Shown here piece by piece: positions 26,896 through 36,132 of a DNA stretch of 64,000 bases (positions are counted from its first letter, which is position 1; every line of letters begins with the position of its first letter). The stretch is from Methylobacterium thuringiense. Its GTDB lineage: Bacteria > Pseudomonadota > Alphaproteobacteria > Rhizobiales > Beijerinckiaceae. Below the pieces are notes generated by a model that saw only the letters and a list, made by a program, of their open reading frames with translations, had not been told where the DNA came from and ran no database searches. The stretch covers positions 1 to 64,000 of the forward strand of contig NZ_BPRA01000016.1 in the NCBI RefSeq assembly GCF_022179645.1, in the 5' to 3' direction. Both the position numbers and the translations under genes were made by a program.

Positions 26896-29316
26896 TCAGT
26901 AGACCCCGCCGGTCTGCGCGGCGGCGCCGGCGCCCTCGGGCACCATGGTCGGCGCGTCGGGCTGGGCGACGTAGGCGTCCGGCGGTGCGGTGCCCGGCTT
27001 GAAGGCTTCGAGGATCGTGCCGGCGCCCTCGCCCGAGCCGGCACGGGTGCCGGAGCCGGCCGAGACGCGGATCAGCTTGATTCCCGGCGGCACCCGGAAC
27101 GGGGTCGGCGGCTTGTCCTTGAGGGCGACCTTGAGGAAGTCGAGGGCGATGGGCGCAGCGAGCCCGCCACCTGTGGCGCGGTCGCCGAGCGACTTCGGCT
27201 TGTCGAAGCCGAGATAGACGCCCACGGCCAGGTCCGGCGAGAAGCCCACGAACCAGGCGTCCTTGGCGTCGTTCGTCGTGCCGGTCTTGCCGGCGAGCGG
27301 CTTGCCGATCTGCTTCAGGATCGTCGCGGTGCCGCGCTGGACCACGCCCTCCATGATCGAGACCATCTGGTAGGCGGTGAGCGGATCGAGCACCTGCTCG
27401 GATTCGTCGACGAGCTTCGGCTCGTCCTGGCCCGACCACTTCTCCGCGTCGCAGCCGACGCATTTGCGGTTGTCGTGGCGGTAGATGGTCTCGCCGGTGC
27501 GGTCCTGGATCCGGTCGATCAGCGTCGGCCTGATGCGGCGGCCGCCATTGGCCAGCATCGAATAGGCGGTGACCATTCGCAGCACCGTGGTCTCGCCGGC
27601 GCCGAGCGACATCGGAAGCACGGGGAGCAGATCGTCGTAGACGCCGAAGCGGCGGGCATATTCCGCGATCAGCGGCATGCCGACGTCCTTGGCGAGGCGC
27701 ACCGTCATCAGGTTCTTCGAGTGCTCGATGCCGTAGCGCAGCGTATGCGGGCCGCCGGACTTGCCGTCGTAGTTCGACGGGCTCCAGGCTTCCTGGCCGG
27801 GACCGGCCTCGATGGTGATCGGCGAATCCTGCACGATCGAGGACGGGGTGTAGCCGTTGTCGAGCGCCGCAGAGTAGACGATCGGCTTGAACGACGAGCC
27901 GGGCTGGCGCATCGCCTGCGTCGCGCGGTTGAACTCGGATTCGTCGTAGGAGAAGCCGCCGACCATGGCGTGCACGCGGCCGGTATAGGGGTCCATCGCG
28001 ACGATGGCGCCGGAGATCTCGGGCTTCTGGCGCAGGCGGTAGCGTCCGGTTCCACCCTCGATGGCCTCGACATAGACGATGTCGCCCGAACTCAGCGCCG
28101 AGGCGACGCCCCGGCCGGTCCACTTGACGCCGTCGGCGCCGATGATGCCGGTCTCGCGGTCCTTGCTGACGGCGCCGCCGCCTTCGCGTCGTGGCTGCAG
28201 GCCGATCTGCGCATTGCCGCCCTGGGTGTTCAGGACGACGGCGACACGCCAGGGGGCGATATCGCCGAGCACCGGCACCTCGGAGACGGCGAGGCCCCAG
28301 TCGCGCCCGGTCAGGTCGACCTTGTGCTCGGCGCCGCGCCAGCCGTGGGACTGGTCGTAGCGTACGAGGCCGTCGACCAGCGCCTTGCGGGCCCAGGCCT
28401 GCATCTTCGGGTCGACGGTGGCGCGCACCGAGAGGCCGCCTTCGTAGAGCTTTGTCTGGCCGTAGCGCTCGGCGATCTCGCGGCGGACCTCTTCGGTGAA
28501 GTAGTTCGAGACGGCCGCGTTCGGGAAGGCGACGCGCGGGTTGATGCCGAGCGGCTTCTTCTTGGCGTCGTCCGCCTCCTGATTGGTGATGTACCCGTTC
28601 TGGGCCATCAGGCCGATGATCTCGTTGCGGCGCGCCAGCGCCGCCTGGGTCTTGCGGTAGGGGTGGTAGTTGTTCGGCCCCTTCGGCAGCGCGGCGAGAT
28701 AGGCCGCCTCGTTGATGGTCAGCTCATGGACCGACTTGCCGAAGTAATCGAGCGAGGCCGCCGCGACGCCGTGCAGGTTGCGGCCCGGGACGATGGTGCC
28801 GAGGAAGATCTCGTTGAGGTAGAGTTCGAGGATCTTGTCCTTCGAGTAGGCCGACTCGATCCGGAGCGCGATCAGCGCCTCCTTGATCTTGCGGTCGTAG
28901 GTCTGCTCGGCCGAGAGCAGGAAGTTCTTGGCGACCTGCTGCGTGATGGTCGAGGCGCCCTGCTTCTTGCCGGTGGCCTGGTTCGTCACCAGGGCGCGCA
29001 CGATGCCCTCGGGATCGATGCCGCCGTGCTTGTAGAAGTTCTTGTCCTCCGCCGAGAGGAAGGCCGCGACGATGACCTTCGGCATCGCCTGGATCGGCAG
29101 GTAGAGGCGGCGCTCGTGGGCGTATTCCGCCAGCATCGAGCCGTCCGCCGCGTGGACGCGGGTCATCACCGGCGGCTCGTAATTGGCGAGCGCGGCGTGG
29201 TCCGGCAGGTCCTGGCTGTACTTCCAATAGAAGAACGCGCCGACGGCCGCCGCGATGCAGAACAGCACGGCGCCGGCCGAGAACAGGATCCCGAAGAACC
29301 GCAGGATGAATCGCAT
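26896..29316 (-). CDS. mrcA: Penicillin-binding protein 1A
   Basis: An 806-aa bifunctional peptidoglycan synthase anchored by one N-terminal membrane helix (about residues 5-28). The GT51 glycosyltransferase domain has AAFLSAEDKNFYKHGGIDPE near 80-99 with the catalytic Glu, and AYLAALPKGPNNYHP near 205. An OB-like insert follows. The transpeptidase domain has the nucleophile motif GSSFKP near 470, SKNLM near 530 and KTGTTNDAKDAW near 672. The tail is Pro/Ala-rich. Upstream on the same strand lies an AmiC-type amidase gene; the ponA-amiC pairing next to rne is common in alphaproteobacteria. Confidence 0.95.
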   Translation of the reverse strand: MRFILRFFGILFSAGAVLFCIAAAVGAFFYWKYSQDLPDHAALANYEPPVMTRVHAADGSMLAEYAHERRLYLPIQAMPKVIVAAFLSAEDKNFYKHGGIDPEGIVRALVTNQATGKKQGASTITQQVAKNFLLSAEQTYDRKIKEALIALRIESAYSKDKILELYLNEIFLGTIVPGRNLHGVAAASLDYFGKSVHELTINEAAYLAALPKGPNNYHPYRKTQAALARRNEIIGLMAQNGYITNQEADDAKKKPLGINPRVAFPNAAVSNYFTEEVRREIAERYGQTKLYEGGLSVRATVDPKMQAWARKALVDGLVRYDQSHGWRGAEHKVDLTGRDWGLAVSEVPVLGDIAPWRVAVVLNTQGGNAQIGLQPRREGGGAVSKDRETGIIGADGVKWTGRGVASALSSGDIVYVEAIEGGTGRYRLRQKPEISGAIVAMDPYTGRVHAMVGGFSYDESEFNRATQAMRQPGSSFKPIVYSAALDNGYTPSSIVQDSPITIEAGPGQEAWSPSNYDGKSGGPHTLRYGIEHSKNLMTVRLAKDVGMPLIAEYARRFGVYDDLLPVLPMSLGAGETTVLRMVTAYSMLANGGRRIRPTLIDRIQDRTGETIYRHDNRKCVGCDAEKWSGQDEPKLVDESEQVLDPLTAYQMVSIMEGVVQRGTATILKQIGKPLAGKTGTTNDAKDAWFVGFSPDLAVGVYLGFDKPKSLGDRATGGGLAAPIALDFLKVALKDKPPTPFRVPPGIKLIRVSAGSGTRAGSGEGAGTILEAFKPGTAPPDAYVAQPDAPTMVPEGAGAAAQTGGVY

Positions 29317-29496
29317 CCGGATGTCCGTTCCGTCGCTTGGCCGCCCGCCGACGGCCCCGCGGGGCCGGCCGGTAGTGGATGCGGCCTCAAAGGCTGTGTG
29401 CGTCGGCGCGGTCGCGAGCCATTCGGCGGCTTCGGCCCGACCGGGCTTGATCGAGCCCGTATCGACACCGGTTCTATGGTGAAACTGCGGCGACCT

Positions 29497-30804
29497 CTAC
29501 CGCGACCCGCCCAACCGCGGCATCGTCATGGCCGAGCCGGTGAAAGCGCTGCCCTTGCCGAAGGGCACCGAGCCGGTGGTGCTCGGCGGTGCGCCGATCG
29601 GCTGGGCCGAGGTGTTGCGCCCGGCGAAGAACAGGTCGACGGCCTTGGCCATCGAGCCGGTGACGTTGGTGCGCCATTCCTCGGATTGCAGCTTCTCGAG
29701 GTCGCTCTTGCTCGACAGGTAGCCGAGCTCGACCAGCACCGAGGGTACGTCGGGCGAGCGCAGCACCACGAAGCCGGCCTCGCGATGGGGCTTGCCGCTC
29801 ATCTCCATCACCGGCGACAGCTGGCCCATCAGGCGGTGGGCGAAGCCCGAGGAGAAGCCGCGGGTCTCCCGCAGCGTCAGCTCCTGCAGGATGTCCGACA
29901 CGTCGGCCGGGCCGACGGCCGAGTCGGTGCCGGCGGCGGAATCCGCCTTGTTCTCGCGCTCCGCGAGCTTGGCGGATTCGGCGTCGGTCGCCTTCTCGGA
30001 GCCGGTATAGATCGTGGCGCCCTTCACCTGCGGGGCGGCCGAGATCGAATCCGCATGGATCGAGATGAACAGGTCGGCCCTGGCCTCGCGGGCGATGCGG
30101 ACGCGATCGGCCAACGGCACGAACACGTCGCGGTCGCGGGTCATGGTCACGCGGTAGCGACCCCCAGCCTTCAGGCGCTCCACCAGCGATCGCGCGAAGC
30201 CGAACACGATGTCTTTCTCGAGCACGCCGGTCTTGGCGATGGCGCCGGGATCGGTGCCGCCATGTCCGGCGTCGACCACCACGAGCGGACGACTGTCGAC
30301 AGCCTCCGCCGGAAGGGTCTTGCGCAGCGACGGCGAGGGGTCGCTCGCGACGGCCGCCTTGCGGAACACGTCGCGCTCGGCCCGCCTGAAGGCGATCGAC
30401 AGGAGCGTCGCGCCGTCGCGCCGCGTCTTCGTCTCGATCCCGTCGACGACGGCCGGGCCGGCGAGATCGACGACGATGCGCGAGCGGCCCGGCGCGAACA
30501 GGCCATAGCGGTAGGAGGTGACGACGCCCTCCCGCTTGATTCCGGCCTCCGGGCCGATTTGGAAGTTGACCTCCGGCAGGTCGATCACCGCCCGGTCCGG
30601 CCGCTCCATCACGAAGGCGCGGGCCTCGACGGGTTTGGACAGGATCAGGGTGAGGGTGGTCGCGGTGCCCTGCGTGGCGAGTTCGGCTCCGATCGCCACC
30701 GCGCCCATGCGTAGCTTGTCGTTGTCCTGGGCGAATGCCGGCACGCTGGCGGAGAGCGCCAGCGCGAGCAGGACGGTCGGAAACGGGCGGGCGCGTGTCG
30801 GCAT
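29497..30804 (-). CDS. N-acetylmuramoyl-L-alanine amidase (AmiC type)
   Basis: A 435-aa periplasmic zinc amidase that cuts the peptide from the glycan during cell separation. A signal peptide (residues 1-25, ending VPAFA) is followed by an AMIN domain (about 30-130) that targets the enzyme to the septum or peptidoglycan, then an Amidase_3 domain with the zinc ligands in VVVDAGHGGTDPGAI near 175-189, the following Glu (TGVLEKDI) and SIHADS near 249, ending in VLVELGYLSSKSD. The start M at 30804 is preferred because it begins the signal peptide. The gene reads away from rne. Confidence 0.92.
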   Translation of the reverse strand: MPTRARPFPTVLLALALSASVPAFAQDNDKLRMGAVAIGAELATQGTATTLTLILSKPVEARAFVMERPDRAVIDLPEVNFQIGPEAGIKREGVVTSYRYGLFAPGRSRIVVDLAGPAVVDGIETKTRRDGATLLSIAFRRAERDVFRKAAVASDPSPSLRKTLPAEAVDSRPLVVVDAGHGGTDPGAIAKTGVLEKDIVFGFARSLVERLKAGGRYRVTMTRDRDVFVPLADRVRIAREARADLFISIHADSISAAPQVKGATIYTGSEKATDAESAKLAERENKADSAAGTDSAVGPADVSDILQELTLRETRGFSSGFAHRLMGQLSPVMEMSGKPHREAGFVVLRSPDVPSVLVELGYLSSKSDLEKLQSEEWRTNVTGSMAKAVDLFFAGRNTSAQPIGAPPSTTGSVPFGKGSAFTGSAMTMPRLGGSR

Positions 30805-31533
30805 CGGCGGGCGTCTGGTTCCCCGGGGCCTGTCTCTAGGACTTAGAGCGATCGTGGTTAAGCATTCCTTTTCGGCCGGAATTCGGCCCTCGATCCATCG
30901 CTGCCGAGCGGCGGCGTCCGGAACGCGCGCACCGGGCTTTGGTCGCAGGGCTGCGACCATCGCGAAAACCTGTCATCGAAACAGACTCTTGCCAAACGCG
31001 CGTGACAAACGCTAATGAAACCGACCCCATCCGGTCCCGATGGTCACACTTGCGGCCTTCGGACGCGGAAAGCCCCCTCGCGTGCTTCTCGCAGCCGGCT
31101 CCTCGTGGTGATCTTCGGACACGTTTCGAGGCCGGATCGGTGTCGGCAAGCGCGACGGGGATTTTTGTCCCGCCGCACCTGTTTCGAATGACATGCGGCC
31201 GGCATGACCGGTCAGGAATCTTCGTGAGGCCGGAAGGGATGGGGGGACACACAGCATCGGTTGCCGTTGCTCGTGCCTCCCGCGCACGCCCGTCGCGTTG
31301 CGCCGTCTCCTTCCTCCCGCCGGCCATGTTCAACCCCAGGCGCGCCGATCACCGGCGCCGAGCGGCGGTTGACGGCAAACCCTTTTCCCGAAGCCTCTCG
31401 CCCCTGAGCCTCCAGGCCACGGCGACGAGCCCGACACGCGCCCTCCCCGTTCCGGCCTCACGGCCGCGGAAGGCGCCGCCGGGACGGCAAGGTCCAAGGT
31501 GTGCCCCGTCCGCCGCCATGTCGAAAGTTCGTC
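30805..31533. other. Long intergenic region upstream of rne
   Basis: The 729 bases between the divergent amiC-type gene and rne hold no recognisable protein gene. A long leader before rne is known in other bacteria, where it folds and lets RNase E cut its own mRNA; inverted GC-rich segments are present near 31340-31500 but their pairing was not worked out. The leftward promoter for the amidase should lie in 30830-30960. Confidence 0.5.
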
Positions 31534-34485
31534 ATGGCCAACACCAACAAGATGCTCATCGACGCGATGCACCCGGAGGAGACCCGGGTCGTCACGGTCC
31601 ACGGATCTAAAGTCGAGGAATTCGACTTCGAGTCGGCCAGCCGCAGGCCCCTGCGCGGCAACATCTACCTCGCCAAGGTGACGCGGGTGGAGCCCTCGCT
31701 CCAGGCCGCCTTCGTCGAATACGGCGGCAACCGCCACGGCTTCCTCGCCTTCAGCGAGATCCATCCCGACTACTACCAGATCCCGATGGCCGACCGCCTC
31801 GCCCTGATCGAGGCGGAGCGGCGGGAGGAGGAAGAGCACCACGAGCGCGAGGAACGCCGTTCGCGGGGCCGCCGCCCGCGCGGGCGCCGCGCCGAGGCCG
31901 CCACCGCCAAGACCGACGAATCGGTCAGCGCCGAGGACGAGCACGCGCCGGCCTCCGGGGAGCATGACGCGAATCACGCCGACGAGGCGCGGTCCGACGC
32001 GACGGCGCACGAGCCGGGCGTCAGCGGCGACGCTTCGGAACTGCCGCCTGGCGTCCTCGACGCCGCCGACCGTACGGACGACGCGCCCGCAGAGACGTCT
32101 GCCGACGAGCCATCGCCGGAGCCCGCCGACGTTGCCGCCATCTCCGAGGCGCCGCATCCGGCCGAAGCCGATGCCGAGCCAGCCATCGCGGCGGCGCCGA
32201 CCGAGGCCGAGTCCGATGCGCACGTCTCCGAGGAAGAGGACGAGCACGACGCCGACGCGGATGAAGACGAGGACGACGATTCCGACGAGGATTCGGAGGA
32301 CGACGAAGACGAGGACGATTCCGACGAGGATGACGATTCCGTCGACGAGGACGGCGAGCCCCGCGTCGCGCAGACCGGCGGCGCCGGCGATGCGATGGCC
32401 GAAATCCCCGAGCGTCCCCGCGCCTATCGTCGTCACTACAAGATCCAAGAGGTGATCAAGCGCCGCCAGATCATCCTGGTCCAGGTCGTCAAGGAAGAGC
32501 GCGGCACCAAGGGCGCGGCGCTCACCACCTACCTGTCGCTCGCCGGCCGCTACTCCGTGCTGATGCCGAATACGGGTCGTGGCGGCGGCATCTCCCGCAA
32601 GATCACCTCGGCGGCCGACCGCAAGCGCCTGAAGGAGGTCGTGGCCGATCTCGACGTGCCGGAGGGCATGGGGATCATCCTGCGCACGGCCGGCGCCTCG
32701 CGCACCAAGCCCGAGATCAAGCGCGACTTCGAGTACCTGATGCGGCTCTGGGAGAGCGTGCGGGAGCTGACGCTGTCCTCGACCGCGCCGGCGCTGGTCT
32801 ACGAGGAGGGGTCGCTGATCAAGCGGGCGATCCGCGATCTCTACAATAAGGAACTCGAGGAGGTCCTGGTCGCGGGCGCCGACGCCTACCGCGAGGCCAA
32901 GGACTTCATGCGGATGCTGATGCCCACCTCCTCCAAGGTAGTGAAGCCCTATACCGACGCGACGCCGATGTTCACGCGCTACGGCATCGAGCAGCAGCTC
33001 GACGCGATGTTCTCGACCCACGTCACCCTGCGCTCTGGTGGCTACCTCGTCATCAACCCGACCGAGGCGCTGGTCTCGGTCGACGTGAATTCCGGGCGCG
33101 CCACCCGCGAGCACGACATCGAGGATACCGCACTCAAGACGAACCTCGAGGCGGCCGACGAGGTCGCCCGCCAGGTGCGCCTGCGCGACCTCGCCGGCCT
33201 CGTCGTGATCGACTTCATCGACATGGAGGAAAAGCGCAACAACCGCGCCGTCGAGAAGCGCCTCAACGAGGCCCTCAAGAACGACCGCGCCCGCATCCAG
33301 GTCGGCCGGATCTCGCCCTTCGGCCTCCTGGAGATGAGCCGTCAGCGCATCCGTGCCGGCGTGCTCGAATCCTCGTCGATCCAGTGCCCGCATTGCGGCG
33401 GCTCGGGCTACGTGCGGGCCACCTCGTCGGTGGCGCTCCACACCCTGCGCTCGATCGAGGAGGCGCTGGTCAAGAGCGCGACCCACAACCTTGTGCTCCG
33501 CACCCGCACGGAAGCCTGCCTCTACATCCTCAACCAGAAGCGCGCGCATCTGCACGAGCTTGAGATGCGCTTCGGCGTCACCGTCACCATCGCCGCCGAC
33601 GACAGTCTCGTGGCGAGCTCGCCTTACCTGCTGGAGCGCGGCGAACTCGCCGTGAAGGCGGCAGGGCCGGTCACGGGCGTGCGCGCCCTCGCCATCTCTC
33701 CGGTCTACGAAGCCGAGGACGACGAGATCGAGGACGAGGTCGCGGAGGAGACAGAGGTCGAGACCGAGATTGAGGCGAAGGACGGCGCGGAGACCCGCGA
33801 GGCCGGCGACGAATCGAGCGACGAGAACGGCCGTCGCCGTCGTCGCCGTCGTCGCCGTCGCGGCGGCCGCACCGGGTCCGACGAGGAGAACGGCCGCGAG
33901 GGCGACGAGTCGGACGAGTCCGGCGAAGCGTCCGACGAGATCGAAGCCGGCTCCGACGAGGGGAGCGACGCCGAGATCGGTGAGACCGGAGTCGCGGCGA
34001 ATGCCGACCGCGACGAGACCGCGACCGACGCTGACGGCGACGGCGCAGGACGCCGCCGCCGCCGTGGCCGCCGCGGTGGCCGTGGGCGCGAGCGCGAGCG
34101 TGGCGGACGTGGCCGCGCCGACCGGGGTGACGACAACGGATCGGAGGAGTCAGAGTCCGGCGATGTCGCCGCCGCCGAGGAGCCGGTCAGTGCCGAGACG
34201 GTCATGGCCGTCTCCGCCGAGGCTGCCCAGGAGCCGGTGCATCAAGAGCCCGTGGCCAATGGCGCCGACGCGGAACCGGCCGCGCAGGCCGACGCTCCGA
34301 TCCAGGATGCCGTCGATCTGCCGGTCGAGCCTGCCCTGGCCTCTCCGGAGGCCGAGCCGCAGCCGGTCCCCGTGTATCAGCCCGCGCCGGAGCCGGTCGC
34401 CGTGGTCCTGACTCCGATCGATCCGGACCGTCCGAAGCGTGCCGGCTGGTGGTCGCGCACGAAGGCCGCCCTGACCGGCGAGTAA
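31534..34485 (+). CDS. rne: Ribonuclease E
   Basis: A 983-aa endonuclease and degradosome scaffold. The S1 domain (about residues 40-345) is split by a long acidic Asp/Glu-rich insert (about 95-295), a known alphaproteobacterial feature. The catalytic DNase I-like subdomain has VDVNSGRATREHD near 516 and VIDFIDMEEKRNN near 558, whose Asp residues bind Mg. The zinc-link CPHCGGSG lies near 618. The disordered C-terminal half alternates acidic stretches with two Arg-rich RNA-binding patches (near 765 and 839). It ends in KRAGWWSRTKAAL, the GWW motif that binds polynucleotide phosphorylase in Caulobacter. Start M at 31534 (MANTNKMLID) matches the family start. Confidence 0.96.
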   Translation: MANTNKMLIDAMHPEETRVVTVHGSKVEEFDFESASRRPLRGNIYLAKVTRVEPSLQAAFVEYGGNRHGFLAFSEIHPDYYQIPMADRLALIEAERREEEEHHEREERRSRGRRPRGRRAEAATAKTDESVSAEDEHAPASGEHDANHADEARSDATAHEPGVSGDASELPPGVLDAADRTDDAPAETSADEPSPEPADVAAISEAPHPAEADAEPAIAAAPTEAESDAHVSEEEDEHDADADEDEDDDSDEDSEDDEDEDDSDEDDDSVDEDGEPRVAQTGGAGDAMAEIPERPRAYRRHYKIQEVIKRRQIILVQVVKEERGTKGAALTTYLSLAGRYSVLMPNTGRGGGISRKITSAADRKRLKEVVADLDVPEGMGIILRTAGASRTKPEIKRDFEYLMRLWESVRELTLSSTAPALVYEEGSLIKRAIRDLYNKELEEVLVAGADAYREAKDFMRMLMPTSSKVVKPYTDATPMFTRYGIEQQLDAMFSTHVTLRSGGYLVINPTEALVSVDVNSGRATREHDIEDTALKTNLEAADEVARQVRLRDLAGLVVIDFIDMEEKRNNRAVEKRLNEALKNDRARIQVGRISPFGLLEMSRQRIRAGVLESSSIQCPHCGGSGYVRATSSVALHTLRSIEEALVKSATHNLVLRTRTEACLYILNQKRAHLHELEMRFGVTVTIAADDSLVASSPYLLERGELAVKAAGPVTGVRALAISPVYEAEDDEIEDEVAEETEVETEIEAKDGAETREAGDESSDENGRRRRRRRRRRGGRTGSDEENGREGDESDESGEASDEIEAGSDEGSDAEIGETGVAANADRDETATDADGDGAGRRRRRGRRGGRGRERERGGRGRADRGDDNGSEESESGDVAAAEEPVSAETVMAVSAEAAQEPVHQEPVANGADAEPAAQADAPIQDAVDLPVEPALASPEAEPQPVPVYQPAPEPVAVVLTPIDPDRPKRAGWWSRTKAALTGE

Positions 34486-34799
34486 GCCCTTCCCGGCGAA
34501 CCGGATCCCGGTTCGCCGTCGGGACCTGAGAGATTCCAAGGCCGTCGCACCGAAACATTCGGTTCGGCGGCTTCGTTCTGTCGCGACCGCCCCATCACCC
34601 AAGTATCGGATCTTCCTCCGAACCGGGATCGCGGGCATGCGCATGTATTTCGCAACCTAAGTTGTTTCTGCGGTGCAGCATCCGTTGGCTATTGCCGAAG
34701 GCGTCCCGACAAGTTGCGTTAACCAGCGCTTTGCATCTGTGGTTTAATGGTGGGCGCTGTCGAGCCGGTTTCTGCGGCTTGCGGGGGGACTCCACCACA
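34486..34799. other. Intergenic region between rne and the chemoreceptor gene
   Basis: It carries the rne hairpin at its left end and the promoter zone of the chemoreceptor gene at its right. The AT-richer part around 34660-34760 (with GTTGCGTTAACC and TGGTTTAATGG) is the likely promoter but no clean -35/-10 pair was assigned. No gene seen. Confidence 0.45.
34494..34518 (+). terminator. Possible rne terminator hairpin
   Basis: A perfect 9-bp stem (34494-34502 with 34510-34518) with a 7-nt loop starts 9 bases after the rne stop. No T-run follows, so it may instead protect the 3' end or act with Rho. Confidence 0.45.
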
Positions 34800-36062
34800 A
34801 TGCTCGGACGATTCCGCAAGTCTCGCGTCAGTGTGGACGCCGTAACCGCCTCTACGCTCGTGTCTCTCGTTGCGCCGGCCGTGATCGTCGAGCCGGCGCC
34901 CGTCGCCATCGACATGGATCTCCTGCGCCGTCAGGCGGGGATTGCCGCCGACGCTTCCGAGGCCGGTACCGCGATCGGCTGGCTCACCCACGACGCTGCG
35001 CAGATCGCCGACCAAGCTCGTACCATCGCCGCCGCGAGCGAGGAGGTTGCGGTCTCGACCGCCGAGATCGCCGCGCGCTCGCAGAAGGCCGCCGCCACCG
35101 CCGAGCGCGCCCGCGCCGGCATCTCCGATTGTGCCGGCGACATCGCGCAGGCCGGTGCCCGCATGGGCGCCATCGAGACCCATTCGGCCAAGATCGCCGG
35201 CTGCCTCACCGCCTTCGAGCGGGCGGCCGCGCAGATCGAGGAGATGGCCACCGCCATCGCCAGCATCTCGGCCCAGACCAATCTGCTGGCGCTCAACGCC
35301 ACCATCGAAGCGGCCCGCGCCGGCGAGGCCGGTCGCGGCTTCGCGGTCGTCGCCGGCGAGGTGAAGGCATTGTCGGGTCAGACCGCCAAGGCGACCGAGG
35401 AGATCCGCACCCGTCTCGACGGCCTGCGCGGCGAGCTCACGACCATGCGCGATACCGTGGCCCATACCCGCGAAGCCGTCGCCGCCGGTGCCGGCGCCGT
35501 GCAGCGCGCCAATCTCCGGGTCGAATCCGAGAGCGGTGCCGTCGCCGAGGCGGCCGCCGAGATGCGCGCCCTCGCCGACGTCATGGACCAGCAGCAGCAG
35601 GCCACCGGCGAGATTTCGTCCAGCGTCGAGCGCATCGCCGCCGGCACCGACAAGGCCCGTACGGAAATCTCCGCCGCGATCACCCGCCTCGTCGGCCTGG
35701 AGACGGCGAGCCGCGCCATGTTGATCGGCGACGAGGCCGACAAGGCCGGCACGCTCGTCGCGCGGCTGCCCTCCGATCTCGCCACCTGGAAACGCGGCCT
35801 CGCCGGACTCCTCGTCGGTCTCGCGCCGGCCGACGCCGCCGCGGCCCAGCGCCCCGGTGCGGACGCGGCAGTGGAATCCGGACTCGACATGGCTCTTCGC
35901 AACATGCTCGCCGAAGCCGGCCGTCAGGCCCGTCTCATGGTCGACAGCGTGCGCGCTTCGGACTGGGACAAGGCCTCGACCGCCTTCACCGCGTTCGACG
36001 CCACCTGCACCGAGGCCGTCCGTGTCAGCGGCAACGGTGTGACGGGCCGGATGGCCGCCTGA
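34800..36062 (+). CDS. Soluble methyl-accepting chemotaxis protein
   Basis: A 420-aa chemoreceptor-like protein. The signalling hairpin tip, [20 protein letters not shown] near residues 162-181, is highly conserved and sits in a long Ala-rich coiled coil (about 60-330). There is no transmembrane pair, no HAMP and no recognised ligand domain, so it should be cytoplasmic. The C-terminal part (about 335-420, with [20 protein letters not shown]) is a helical region of unknown role. It may signal to CheA clusters in the cytoplasm or act in a chemosensory-like pathway; no che genes are adjacent. Confidence 0.85.
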   Translation: MLGRFRKSRVSVDAVTASTLVSLVAPAVIVEPAPVAIDMDLLRRQAGIAADASEAGTAIGWLTHDAAQIADQARTIAAASEEVAVSTAEIAARSQKAAATAERARAGISDCAGDIAQAGARMGAIETHSAKIAGCLTAFERAAAQIEEMATAIASISAQTNLLALNATIEAARAGEAGRGFAVVAGEVKALSGQTAKATEEIRTRLDGLRGELTTMRDTVAHTREAVAAGAGAVQRANLRVESESGAVAEAAAEMRALADVMDQQQQATGEISSSVERIAAGTDKARTEISAAITRLVGLETASRAMLIGDEADKAGTLVARLPSDLATWKRGLAGLLVGLAPADAAAAQRPGADAAVESGLDMALRNMLAEAGRQARLMVDSVRASDWDKASTAFTAFDATCTEAVRVSGNGVTGRMAA

Positions 36063-36132
36063 GCGGACGCGATCGAGGGGGCTGTGACGCCGGAGCCGAC
36101 GGCTTCGTCGTCTTCACTGTTTCCCGTCGCGT

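Noticed and set aside
26743-30714. Very long rightward open frame (over 1300 codons) opposite ponA and the amidase
   Set aside because: It is antisense to two clearly recognised envelope genes, has low-complexity Arg/Gly/Ala composition and no domain.
33829-34110. Simple-sequence repeats (CGTCGC runs) as a possible tandem repeat locus
   Set aside because: They encode the Arg-rich RNA-binding patches of RNase E, so the repetition reflects amino-acid composition.
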